64,000 nt of DNA, taken from Arcticibacter sp. (lineage in GTDB: Bacteria; Bacteroidota; Bacteroidia; 2-12-FULL-35-15). The stretch lies in assembly GCA_021155045.1 (NCBI GenBank), contig JAJNQB010000019.1, positions 310,001 to 374,000 of the forward strand. The letters are read 5' to 3'. Numbering within the stretch: position 1 is the stretch's first letter; the number at the start of each line of letters is the position of its first letter. This document shows positions 18,173 to 26,140 of this stretch, one piece after another. A program made the translations under genes and the position numbers. A model generated the notes under the pieces. The model saw nothing but the letters and a program-made list of their open reading frames with translations. It was not told the origin of the DNA and made no database searches.

Positions 18173-21100
18173 TTATCTTAAAAGAGTAACATCACCTGAA
18201 AGTTTATGCTCTTCGTCATCTTCAGTAGTTGCTTCTACAGTATAAACATAAACACTCATTGGTTGGTCAATTCCATCACGCTTTCCATCCCAACCCTTGC
18301 TTTGTTCTGTTGATTCAAAAATCAATTCTCCCCAATTATTATAAATTCTGAAACGTAATTTTTTAAATGGTCCTCCATACACATAAAAAATATCATTTGC
18401 TCCGTCACCGTTTGGACTAAATCCGCTTGGAACATCAGGAGGAGAAGAAACTATTTCTGTTTTACAAATTGTATCTGTACAACCATTCATATCTGTAACA
18501 TACAAACAAACATCATAATATCCACCAGCGCTATAAACGTGTGAAGGGTTTTGTAATGTAGAAGTAGAATCCATTGAAGAATCACCAAAATCCCAGAACC
18601 ATGCTATTGGATTTACAGATTGATCACTAAAGTTGACAGTTTGATTAATGTTTGCTGTAAAGTCATCAGCAGTAAAGTTTGCTGTTGGTCCGGGCAAAAC
18701 TCCAATATTTTGTGTAACAGTATCAATACATCCTTGAGCTGATTGAACAGTGAGTGTTACAGTATATGTTCCTGCTGGTGAATAATAGTGTATAGGATTT
18801 TGAGTGGTACTTGTTTGTGCATCACCAAAATTCCAAAGCCAGGAAGTAATTGTTGATCCCCCAACAGTAGAAGAATCGGTAAAAACAGTTCCATCTACTT
18901 GACAAATTCCATTTGCATAAAATGCTGCATTTGGTTTTTCGTAAACATTTAATGTTTGTATAACAGTATCTACACAGCCGTTTGATGAAGTAACAATCAA
19001 CATGATATTGTACGGTCCACCAACGGGATAGGTATGAGTTGTATTTTGTGATGTGCTATTTGGCGAAGCATCACCAAAACTCCAATTCCAATTTGTAATT
19101 GTTCCTACACTTGTGGTTGAGCCATCAGTAAATGTTATTGGGAATGTAGGACAAGCATTGTTGCTTGTGTAAGCAGCAACAGGCGATGGGATCAAAGTTA
19201 AATTTAAGGTATCTGAAACCGAACGGCAACCTCCGTTATTTGTAGATTCAAAAATTAATACAACAGTACCTGCTGCATCATCAGCGGTGCTTGGGTAATA
19301 AACAGGATTTAAAATAGAATTGCTTGGTGCGAAAGTACCTGTTCCGTTTGTTGTCCAGAAGCCTGCAGTTGTTGAGCTATTTACATTTAAGTTAATAGGA
19401 TTACTAGCGCAAGCGGATGTTCCCGAAGTAATTGCAACAATTGGTACAGGAGTAAAAAAGATAGTAACCGAATCTCGCGATGCATTACAATTACCATTGC
19501 CAGTTGTGGTTAAAAAAACAATTACAGAACCAGCTGTGGTATCAGCAGCGCTTGGATAATATAGGGTGTTTAATGCATTTGCATTTGCAAATGTTCCTGA
19601 ACCCATTGTTTGCCATGTTCCACCAGAAGCAACAGTAACTCCAGCTGTAATAGGAACGCTGGTCGTATCTCTACAAACATAAATATCACTTCCAGCATTT
19701 GCTGTTGGTCCGGCATAAAATGTAATAATTACTTGGTCGGTATCTGCTGGGCAAAGGGCATTACTTGTTGTAATTAATAATAGTGTATCTGCTCCATTTG
19801 CAACAGCACTTGCAGAGGGAGTATAAGTTGCATTTAAAGTTGTTGTACTGGGATTAAATATTCCGCTACCGTTCCAAATTCCTCCTCCAGCATTTAAGAT
19901 TGTTCCGCCCAATCCAACTGTTGGGTTGTTAGTACAGCTAATCGTATCATTTCCAGCATTTGCTATTGGTAAGCCTTGTATATTTACGGAATAAACTGCT
20001 GTATCTGTACAACCATTTGAAGCGGTAGTAATTAAGGTAACATTGAACATACCGCCAGAACCGTAAGCATAGTTCGGATTTTGTGAAGTGGAAGTGCCAA
20101 ATCCATCACCAAAATTCCATTGCCAATTTGTAATTGGGCTTGATGGGTCAAAAGTAGATAAATCGCTAAAGTTGATAGGTACACCTTTACATGCCGGGGC
20201 ATCATTCGAAAAATTTGCTTGAACATTTCCAACAACAACAGTATGAAAAACAGTATCAGCACAAGGAGTGCCTCTATTAATAACAAGCATAACATTGTAC
20301 GATCCTAACGCAGGGTAATTATAGCTTGGATTTTGGATGTTGGCGGTATCAGCTAAAGTTGCTCCATCACCAAAATTCCAAAAATAAGTATTTGCTGGAG
20401 GGCTAGTTGTATTTTGAAAATTAATATTTGTTCCGCTGCATGTTCCTAGAGTGGTAAAGTCGGGAACTGCAACTGGAGGACAGTTCACAACATTAAATTG
20501 AAAATCTCTTAAAATCTCACCAATTTTAATTCCATTACGCCACTCTTCGCACCTTACCCCTGCTACAAATTGACCTATGGTAGGCGGAACTCCTTGAAGA
20601 ATTCCAGATGAATTTATTGTAAGTGAATTGGGTACTGAAGGGTTTAAAGGATTGTTAGCACCATAGGTGCTTGACCATGTAACTGGTGCAGTAGTAAAAA
20701 CATTTCCAGGGTAGGTAATGGCTCCGTTATTATAGGGTGTATATAAAGAATAAGCTAAAGAGTCTCCATCAGCGTCTGTTGCACTATGGTTTACAAACAT
20801 ATTGTTTCCTTGACAAACAAAAACGGGTGGTGGTTTTACCCACTTAGGACTGCTATTTGAAATGACTGTTCCATTTTCAGGAATATGTGCATACCATGTT
20901 TCACCAGCTGTGAGTGGACTTACTATGTTCATTAATGTTGAATTTCTACAGCAGTATTGATAATATAAATGGTAGCCACCAAATCCTGGAGGCAAGCCAG
21001 TAACAATTGTAGTATAAACAGCTTCTTCTAAGCAAATACCAGGGTTCACAGCACAGGTATCAATGTTTGGTGGTACTGCTGATGCACCCGGGAAAGGAAT

Positions 21101-21334
21101 AGAAACAGAACCTACGGTATGCGCTGTTCCATTATCTCTTCGAATTTGAATAACAACAGGATTAGGAAAAGCTGCATTACCTGGACGGCAATCTCTATAA
21201 AGTTTTAATGTGATTCTATAGGTAGATCCTCCTAATTGTTCATACGTTAATGACCCTCCAACTATATGTGTAGCTTTCGAATAAAAGTTTGCAAAAAATA
21301 CTAAAGCAATAATTAGGAGTAAACGTATTCTCAT
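18173..21334 (-). CDS. SprB-like PKD adhesin with type B C-terminal domain
   Basis: A 1053-residue surface protein. Signal peptide 1-21, then the shared N-terminal module (about 22-290: GGSLTYEQLGGSTYRI, LYRDC, CCRNS, PVFVCQGNNMF, DADGDSLAYSLYTP, ILRDFQFNVVNC). Two PKD domains follow (about 295-455), then three tandem Cys-containing Ig-like repeats of some 80-90 residues (about 458-715), three more PKD domains (about 720-960, each with FGD and NPxHxY-like motifs), and a CHU_C domain (FSPNGDGANDIF, IYNNWGELIF, KGWDGKRDG, final VTLLR). The order adhesin - SprF - OmpA/PorE-like resembles the gliding adhesin locus of Flavobacterium, but SprB repeats are absent, so motility is not implied. Binding target unknown. 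Confidence 0.9.
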   Translation of the reverse strand: MRIRLLLIIALVFFANFYSKATHIVGGSLTYEQLGGSTYRITLKLYRDCRPGNAAFPNPVVIQIRRDNGTAHTVGSVSIPFPGASAVPPNIDTCAVNPGICLEEAVYTTIVTGLPPGFGGYHLYYQYCCRNSTLMNIVSPLTAGETWYAHIPENGTVISNSSPKWVKPPPVFVCQGNNMFVNHSATDADGDSLAYSLYTPYNNGAITYPGNVFTTAPVTWSSTYGANNPLNPSVPNSLTINSSGILQGVPPTIGQFVAGVRCEEWRNGIKIGEILRDFQFNVVNCPPVAVPDFTTLGTCSGTNINFQNTTSPPANTYFWNFGDGATLADTANIQNPSYNYPALGSYNVMLVINRGTPCADTVFHTVVVGNVQANFSNDAPACKGVPINFSDLSTFDPSSPITNWQWNFGDGFGTSTSQNPNYAYGSGGMFNVTLITTASNGCTDTAVYSVNIQGLPIANAGNDTISCTNNPTVGLGGTILNAGGGIWNGSGIFNPSTTTLNATYTPSASAVANGADTLLLITTSNALCPADTDQVIITFYAGPTANAGSDIYVCRDTTSVPITAGVTVASGGTWQTMGSGTFANANALNTLYYPSAADTTAGSVIVFLTTTGNGNCNASRDSVTIFFTPVPIVAITSGTSACASNPINLNVNSSTTAGFWTTNGTGTFAPSNSILNPVYYPSTADDAAGTVVLIFESTNNGGCRSVSDTLNLTLIPSPVAAYTSNNACPTFPITFTDGSTTSVGTITNWNWSFGDASPNSTSQNTTHTYPVGGPYNIMLIVTSSNGCVDTVIQTLNVYEKPNAAFYANGICQVDGTVFTDSSTVGGSTITSWLWNFGDAQTSTTQNPIHYYSPAGTYTVTLTVQSAQGCIDTVTQNIGVLPGPTANFTADDFTANINQTVNFSDQSVNPIAWFWDFGDSSMDSTSTLQNPSHVYSAGGYYDVCLYVTDMNGCTDTICKTEIVSSPPDVPSGFSPNGDGANDIFYVYGGPFKKLRFRIYNNWGELIFESTEQSKGWDGKRDGIDQPMSVYVYTVEATTEDDEEHKLSGDVTLLR

Positions 21335-21367
21335 TTATATATTTTTATTGACTCTTTTTACAATGGG

Positions 21368-21396
21368 TAAATGTAGTGAATTTTTTATTTTGACAA
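21368..21396 (-). promoter_or_regulatory. Candidate promoter of the adhesin-SprF-PorE-like operon
   Basis: On the minus strand TTG (21396-21394), an 18-base spacer and TACATTTA (21375-21368). The -7 box has one mismatch to TAnnTTTG. It lies about 35 bases before the ATG. Confidence 0.35.
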
Positions 21397-21422
21397 ATTA
21401 TTATCTTAAAAAAATGTTTTGC

Positions 21423-21455
21423 TTGTTATACTTATTGTAAAAAATAGTAGTTTTG
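21423..21455 (+). promoter_or_regulatory. Candidate promoter of the SBBP-repeat gene
   Basis: TAGTTTTG (21448-21455) is a full match to the -7 TAnnTTTG consensus, with TTG (21423-21425) upstream at a slightly long 22-base spacing. The predicted transcript start lies about 18 bases before the ATG at 21480, so the upstream in-frame TTG at 21453 falls inside the promoter and cannot be the start codon. Confidence 0.45.
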
Positions 21456-21479
21456 ACTTACTTTACAAAATATATGCAC

Positions 21480-23990
21480 ATGAAAAAAACGTTACTCTTT
21501 TTCTGTTTCCTTTCTATTTCGGTAATTGGGTTTTCTCAGATTAATATTCAATGGCAAATGCGTTATACCAGCTCTGGGAGTAACGTAGATAGAGCTGAAG
21601 ATATGGTAATTGATGCTGCTGGAAACGTTTATGTTACTGGGCTGGGTCAGGGAGCTGGAGGAAATTTTGATTATACCACCATTAAATATGATAATAATGG
21701 AGTTCAATTGTGGATGGTTCAATACAATGGACCAGGAAACGGTTTGGATGAAGCACATGCTATTGCTGTGGATGTGGTAGGAAACGTTTACGTAACAGGT
21801 TGGAGTTATGGTGGAGCAACGCCAGGATTTGATTATGCTACAGTAAAGTATAATAGCGCAGGGGTTCAACAATGGGCAACACGCTATAATAATACAACCA
21901 ATGGTACTGATGAAGCTTGGGATGTTGGAGTGGATAATTCGGGAAATGTTTTTGTAACAGGAACAAGTGATGGGACAGGAACAAATAGTGCTGCTACAAC
22001 GATAAAATACAATAGTGCCGGGGTTCAACAATGGGCAAACCGTTTTAATGGTGCTGGTGGCGGGATAGATGTTGCGTATGCAATTTATGTAAATCCTAGC
22101 ACAGGAGATAATTTTGTTACAGGATATGTTTACCAAAGTGCTGCTGCTGATTACGATTATATTACTATTAAATATAATACCGCAGGTGTTCAACAATGGG
22201 CAACACAATACAATGGACCGAATAGCAAATACGATGAAGGAAGAGCAATTGATGTGGATGCTTCAGGAAATGTTTATGTTACAGGATACAGCCAAACCGC
22301 GGTTCTTACAAATTATGATTATGCTACAGTAAAGTATAATAGCGCAGGCGTTCAACAATGGGCACAACGTTATAATGGAACAGGAAATGATTTAGATAGA
22401 GCAAATGCTATTAAGTTAGATGGTTCAGGAAATGTGGTGGTTACAGGAAAAAGTGTTGGAAGTGGTGTAGCGGCTGAAGATTTTGTTACCATTAAATATA
22501 ATAACAGCGGAGTACAACAATGGTTGCAACGCTATAATGGTTATTCAAATGGTTATGATGAAGCAAAGGCAATTGCTATTGATGGTTCTGGTAATGTGTA
22601 TGTAACAGGATATAGTTTTACATCTGGTGCAAACAATGATTATACAACCATTAAATATGACCTTACTGGTAATCAAGAATGGATAACAAAATATAATGGA
22701 ACAGGAAATAATGCCGATCAAGCAGCAGCAATAGCTGTGGATGGTATAGGTAATGTTTACATTTCAGGTTTAAGTAAAGGTGCTGGAACAAATGAAGATT
22801 ATTTAACAATTAAATATTGCCAACTAACAGCAAATGCTGGAACGGATATAACTATATGTAATGGGGCAAGTACCAATTTAAATGCTTCTGCAACAGGGGC
22901 TGTGAGTTATGCTTGGTTGCCAAACAATGGAACTTTAAGTAGTTTAACAACACCTAATCCTGTGGCTACACCAACTGCTACTACTACTTATTACGTAGCC
23001 ATAACTAATACAAATGGTTGTACGGATGTGGATACGGTTGTGGTAACAGTAGTTCCACTACCTGCACCAGCAATTACCCCGAGTGGAGCTACAGCATTTT
23101 GTTCTGGTGGCTCTGTTACACTTACATCTGCTTCAGCAGTTTCTTATCAATGGAGTACAGGTGTAAATGACACTTTACAATCTATTACTGTAAATTCATC
23201 AGGAACATATACTGTAACTGTTTCAAATGGTTTTGGATGTTCTGCACAAGCTACACAAACAGTAACGGTGTATTCACTACCTCCTATTAACGCAGGAATG
23301 GATGATAGCACTTGTTTAAGTACAAATGTAAATTTAATGGCAACAGGTGGCGTAAGTTATGTTTGGAGCCCGGGAAATACATTGAGTGATTCTACTATTG
23401 CTAATCCTGTTGCGGGACCAACGGTTACAACTACATATACTGTTGTAGGAACAGCTTCCGGTGGATGTACAAATACAGATGTTGTAACCATTACAGTACT
23501 TGGTAATCCTTCCGTTCCATCAATTGTAAAGGGTAATGATACTTTATATTGTACGCCTGCAACCTACGCTGGTTATCAATGGTATTTTAATGGCTTACCA
23601 ATAAGTGGAGCAACTAATCCAACGTATATATACACTCAAAATGGTAATTATTATGTAGAGGTGTTTAATGTTTTAGGCTGCAATACTGTTTCAACTGTAA
23701 CAACTATTACGGATGTTGGAATAGAAGAGTTGAACGAAAATTTAGCTGTAAATATTTATCCAAATCCTGCTTCTGAAAATATTACCATTGATTTATATTC
23801 TGTAAAACCAGAGAATTATAAATTACAATTGATGAATGTTTCGGGACAAGTGGTGTATGTTGAAAATTTAAATTTAACAGCTAGCGCTACCAAAAAACAA
23901 ATTGATTTAAGTACTTTGCCACAAGGAATTTATTTAATACAACTATCAAATAACCAAAATGTGTATAGTAAACGGATAATTAAAAAATAA
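21480..23990 (+). CDS. Secreted SBBP-repeat propeller with type A sorting domain
   Basis: An 836-residue exported protein. ATG at 21480 begins MKKTLLFFC with a signal peptide ending GFSQ. About nine SBBP (seven-bladed beta-propeller) repeats of roughly 50-55 residues follow, each with the pattern AxDxxGNVYVTG ... DYxTxKYNxxGVQQW (about 20-450). Then come three Ig-like domains of about 75-80 residues with single Cys pairs (CNGASTNLNASATG, YAWLPNNG). The C-terminal type A sorting domain has VNIYPNPASENITI, LQLMNVSGQVVY and a final GIYLIQLSNNQNVYSKRIIKK-like end. Exported by the type IX system. The repeats are similar enough in DNA to create a long spurious antisense frame (21492-22208). Molecular target unknown. 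Confidence 0.88.
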   Translation: MKKTLLFFCFLSISVIGFSQINIQWQMRYTSSGSNVDRAEDMVIDAAGNVYVTGLGQGAGGNFDYTTIKYDNNGVQLWMVQYNGPGNGLDEAHAIAVDVVGNVYVTGWSYGGATPGFDYATVKYNSAGVQQWATRYNNTTNGTDEAWDVGVDNSGNVFVTGTSDGTGTNSAATTIKYNSAGVQQWANRFNGAGGGIDVAYAIYVNPSTGDNFVTGYVYQSAAADYDYITIKYNTAGVQQWATQYNGPNSKYDEGRAIDVDASGNVYVTGYSQTAVLTNYDYATVKYNSAGVQQWAQRYNGTGNDLDRANAIKLDGSGNVVVTGKSVGSGVAAEDFVTIKYNNSGVQQWLQRYNGYSNGYDEAKAIAIDGSGNVYVTGYSFTSGANNDYTTIKYDLTGNQEWITKYNGTGNNADQAAAIAVDGIGNVYISGLSKGAGTNEDYLTIKYCQLTANAGTDITICNGASTNLNASATGAVSYAWLPNNGTLSSLTTPNPVATPTATTTYYVAITNTNGCTDVDTVVVTVVPLPAPAITPSGATAFCSGGSVTLTSASAVSYQWSTGVNDTLQSITVNSSGTYTVTVSNGFGCSAQATQTVTVYSLPPINAGMDDSTCLSTNVNLMATGGVSYVWSPGNTLSDSTIANPVAGPTVTTTYTVVGTASGGCTNTDVVTITVLGNPSVPSIVKGNDTLYCTPATYAGYQWYFNGLPISGATNPTYIYTQNGNYYVEVFNVLGCNTVSTVTTITDVGIEELNENLAVNIYPNPASENITIDLYSVKPENYKLQLMNVSGQVVYVENLNLTASATKKQIDLSTLPQGIYLIQLSNNQNVYSKRIIKK

Positions 23991-24010
23991 AAATGTTTGA
24001 TAAAATTTTA

Positions 24011-24047
24011 AACGATGCTGATGAAATTCATCAGCATCGTTTTTTTT
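24011..24047 (+). terminator. Terminator after the SBBP-repeat gene
   Basis: A 15-bp perfect stem (AACGATGCTGATGAA / TTCATCAGCATCGTT) followed by eight T residues, 20 bases past the stop. The antisense reading could also serve the converging gene at 24095. Confidence 0.88.
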
Positions 24048-24094
24048 ATTTAGAGAAATGAATGAGAAAAGTGCATCTCGGTTACGCTTAGGAT

Positions 24095-25663
24095 TTAATG
24101 CAAATGTGCATTAGAAGCTTCGGAACTTTTTTGCTGGCGAAATTTAGCTTGTTTTATCTCCATAAAACTTTTGTTTTCAATTTTACTTTCTAACCAAGAA
24201 ATTAAATCGAACAGGCTTAATGCATTTTTTTCTACTTTGTCGGTGGTGGACGATTCAATATTATTTTTTAGTTGAACAAAAGCGTTTATTAATTCTTTTT
24301 GGTTTTCTGTTTTTCGTTGCGATGATTTTAAGAAAGACAAAATTTGTTTTTCGAAATTATGGAGTTTGTTTCTTCTCAACAATAAACGGTATGTACTTCG
24401 TATGCGGTATTCAATCAGTTCTGTGTTTTTTAATTCGAAATGAATAATTAAACTTAAAATATGAGCGAAGCAATAAACATCACTTCTAAAATCATTTTCA
24501 GGAGCATTTAGTAAAATATTTATATGTTGGTTAGCAAGTTTAAATTCGCCCAAACCAATGTATATGTATGCATAAGCATAATGCTGAAGAAGTTTTTCTT
24601 TAAGTAATAATTTTGTTGGAGGAATTTGTTTGTAAACAGCCTCCAAATTTTTTGCTACTTCCAAGGCATTATCAAAATCACCCATTGGTATGTAAACAAA
24701 CAGTTTTAAGTTTTCTGTAAGTATTTCGTAATATCGATTTGTTTGTCCGTGTTTAGCAACAAAATCTTCCATCTTTTTTAAAGTGGCAAACAACTCATCA
24801 AACTGCATCAACGAAAGTTCATTTACTGCTTTGTTTCTTAAAATACCAATGTATGCGAACGGCTTAACACCAATCATGTGTTTGTTTTTGTCAAACAAAT
24901 CAACATTATGTTTTAAAAAATCGCTCGCTTGTTTTTGTTCGTTGATAGTAAATAAAAAATTGGATTGCATCAGATTGCGATAAAACTGCGCATTGAATGT
25001 GTTCAATAAATTTTTATCGTTTGCTTTCGATTGTTCAAATATTTTTTGGTAAGCTTTTACATCTTCATCGTTTCTGGCTAAGCCCATGTACAAAGCTTTT
25101 GCTCTTAATTTTTGATACAGGTGTTTGTATTCAATAATTGTTTTTTTCTTTTCGATGCTTTCATTCAACTCGCTAAAATATTTGTTTACCAGCTCCAAAT
25201 AATTTTGTGGTGTGGCTTCTTCAACAAGCAAAACAATTTCCCAGTCGATAATTTCTTCCATAAATTCATATAACTCATATTCCTGAGCTGTAGCTTTAGC
25301 TTTTACAAGCATTTTTTTTGCTACGGAAGGCAAGTTTTTATTGTATAAAATTTCGATATGGTTAAGTGTGCTACGTAAATCACTTTTTACGTTGGTGTGA
25401 TATTGTTCTAAGCTTTTAAGAATAAATTTGAAAAGATAGTTTTTTGCAACAGCAAAGTTGTTTAGAATAGGTTCTCCTTTAAATTTTTTAAGAATAGCCT
25501 TTTCATCGTATTCTTTTTGTTTATCAATAGCATCAAAAATTTTGATGTATTTATTTTTATCGCCTACCACATGAACGCCAGCCTGCTTTTTGATATACCC
25601 TTTTTCGGTAGCAGTAAGCGACTTGATAAGTAAAAATAAACTATTGTTGCTTGTTGTTGTCAT
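24095..25663 (-). CDS. All-helical cytosolic protein of unknown function (TPR-like)
   Basis: A 522-residue protein with no signal peptide, membrane segment or catalytic motif. The sequence is almost wholly amphipathic helix, with TPR-like pairs (for example YAYAYIYIGLGEFKLANQHINILL) throughout. The N-terminus LFLLIKSLTATEKGYIKKQA resembles a group of uncharacterised Bacteroidota proteins that begin with an SLTxxEKxYxKK-like motif; no function is established. It stands alone, convergent with the SBBP-repeat gene and divergent from the purF leader region. A scaffold or regulatory role would be a guess. Confidence 0.82.
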   Translation of the reverse strand: MTTTSNNSLFLLIKSLTATEKGYIKKQAGVHVVGDKNKYIKIFDAIDKQKEYDEKAILKKFKGEPILNNFAVAKNYLFKFILKSLEQYHTNVKSDLRSTLNHIEILYNKNLPSVAKKMLVKAKATAQEYELYEFMEEIIDWEIVLLVEEATPQNYLELVNKYFSELNESIEKKKTIIEYKHLYQKLRAKALYMGLARNDEDVKAYQKIFEQSKANDKNLLNTFNAQFYRNLMQSNFLFTINEQKQASDFLKHNVDLFDKNKHMIGVKPFAYIGILRNKAVNELSLMQFDELFATLKKMEDFVAKHGQTNRYYEILTENLKLFVYIPMGDFDNALEVAKNLEAVYKQIPPTKLLLKEKLLQHYAYAYIYIGLGEFKLANQHINILLNAPENDFRSDVYCFAHILSLIIHFELKNTELIEYRIRSTYRLLLRRNKLHNFEKQILSFLKSSQRKTENQKELINAFVQLKNNIESSTTDKVEKNALSLFDLISWLESKIENKSFMEIKQAKFRQQKSSEASNAHLH

Positions 25664-25698
25664 CTATAAAATCCCTGATGGTTTGTTTATTAGAACTA

Positions 25699-25706
25699 CA
25701 AATATA
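25699..25706 (-). promoter_or_regulatory. -7 box for the 24095-25663 gene
   Basis: TATATTTG on the minus strand fully matches TAnnTTTG and would give a leader of about 29 bases. No convincing TTG is found 19-21 bases upstream. Confidence 0.35.
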
Positions 25707-25879
25707 AACGTTGGAGAGAAAAAACCTAATTTATTAGACTGAAAACTAAATAAAATGATTTTGCAAGTTATTTTTTGTGTCTGTAGGCACTATAAACAAG
25801 TAAGTTTTTAAAACAACAGCAAACCCAAATAAGCGTCCGAAAACTAACTTTATTGTAATAAATGGTTTGGAATTTGGTT

Positions 25880-26047
25880 TTAATGACTACATATTTGTTA
25901 CGCAGTTTACTACCACAAGTAGGATTTCAATATCCAAAGTAAATTGTAAAAACTTGGTGTTGTGAAGGAGTAGCACAACAGTGTTTCATGTTTAGTTTTA
26001 TCCAAAAGGTCCCGAAGTTTTTATCAAGTTCTTCGGGATTTTTATTT
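25880..26047 (+). ncRNA. Candidate small RNA or purF leader ending at an orphan terminator
   Basis: The plus-strand terminator at 26010-26050 has no plus-strand gene upstream; the nearest gene begins on the opposite strand at 25663. The preceding sequence can fold: TTTACT (25906-25911) with AGTAAA (25938-25943) around an inner GGAT/ATCC stem, and TGTTGTG (25958-25964) with CACAACA (25974-25980). This fits either a free small RNA or an attenuator leader of purF. The 5' end is not determined; the start given is arbitrary. No Rfam class is recognised by eye. Confidence 0.35.
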
Positions 26048-26050
26048 TAT
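26010..26050 (+). terminator. Orphan Rho-independent terminator upstream of purF
   Basis: Stem TCCCGAAG (26010-26017) / CTTCGGGA (26031-26038), a 13-base loop and a TTTTTATTTTAT tract. It ends about 90 bases before the purF ATG. Confidence 0.75.
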
Positions 26051-26140
26051 CTACGATTAAGCTACTTCCGTCTAAATAAACTGTACACGCTTCAAATAAA
26101 AATCGTAAATTCGTAACTCAAAATTTCAAGCCTTTTTTCT

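Larger units (their letters stand above)
25664..26140. other. Intergenic region before purF, 477 bp
   Basis: Divergent region between the helical protein gene and purF. It holds a minus-strand -7 box (25699-25706), a structured stretch with two nested hairpins (about 25906-25980), a Rho-independent terminator pointing toward purF (26010-26050) and 90 AT-rich bases before the purF ATG. No long open frame is present. Confidence 0.7.

Noticed and set aside
18173..21334. Claim that the organism glides
   Set aside because: PKD/CHU_C adhesins and SprF relatives are common in non-gliding Bacteroidota; no gld genes are in the window.
21492..22208. 238-codon minus-strand frame inside the SBBP-repeat gene
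   Set aside because: Antisense to repeats that keep one frame stop-free by their composition; the translation is low-complexity Cys/Ile/Asn and has no start context.
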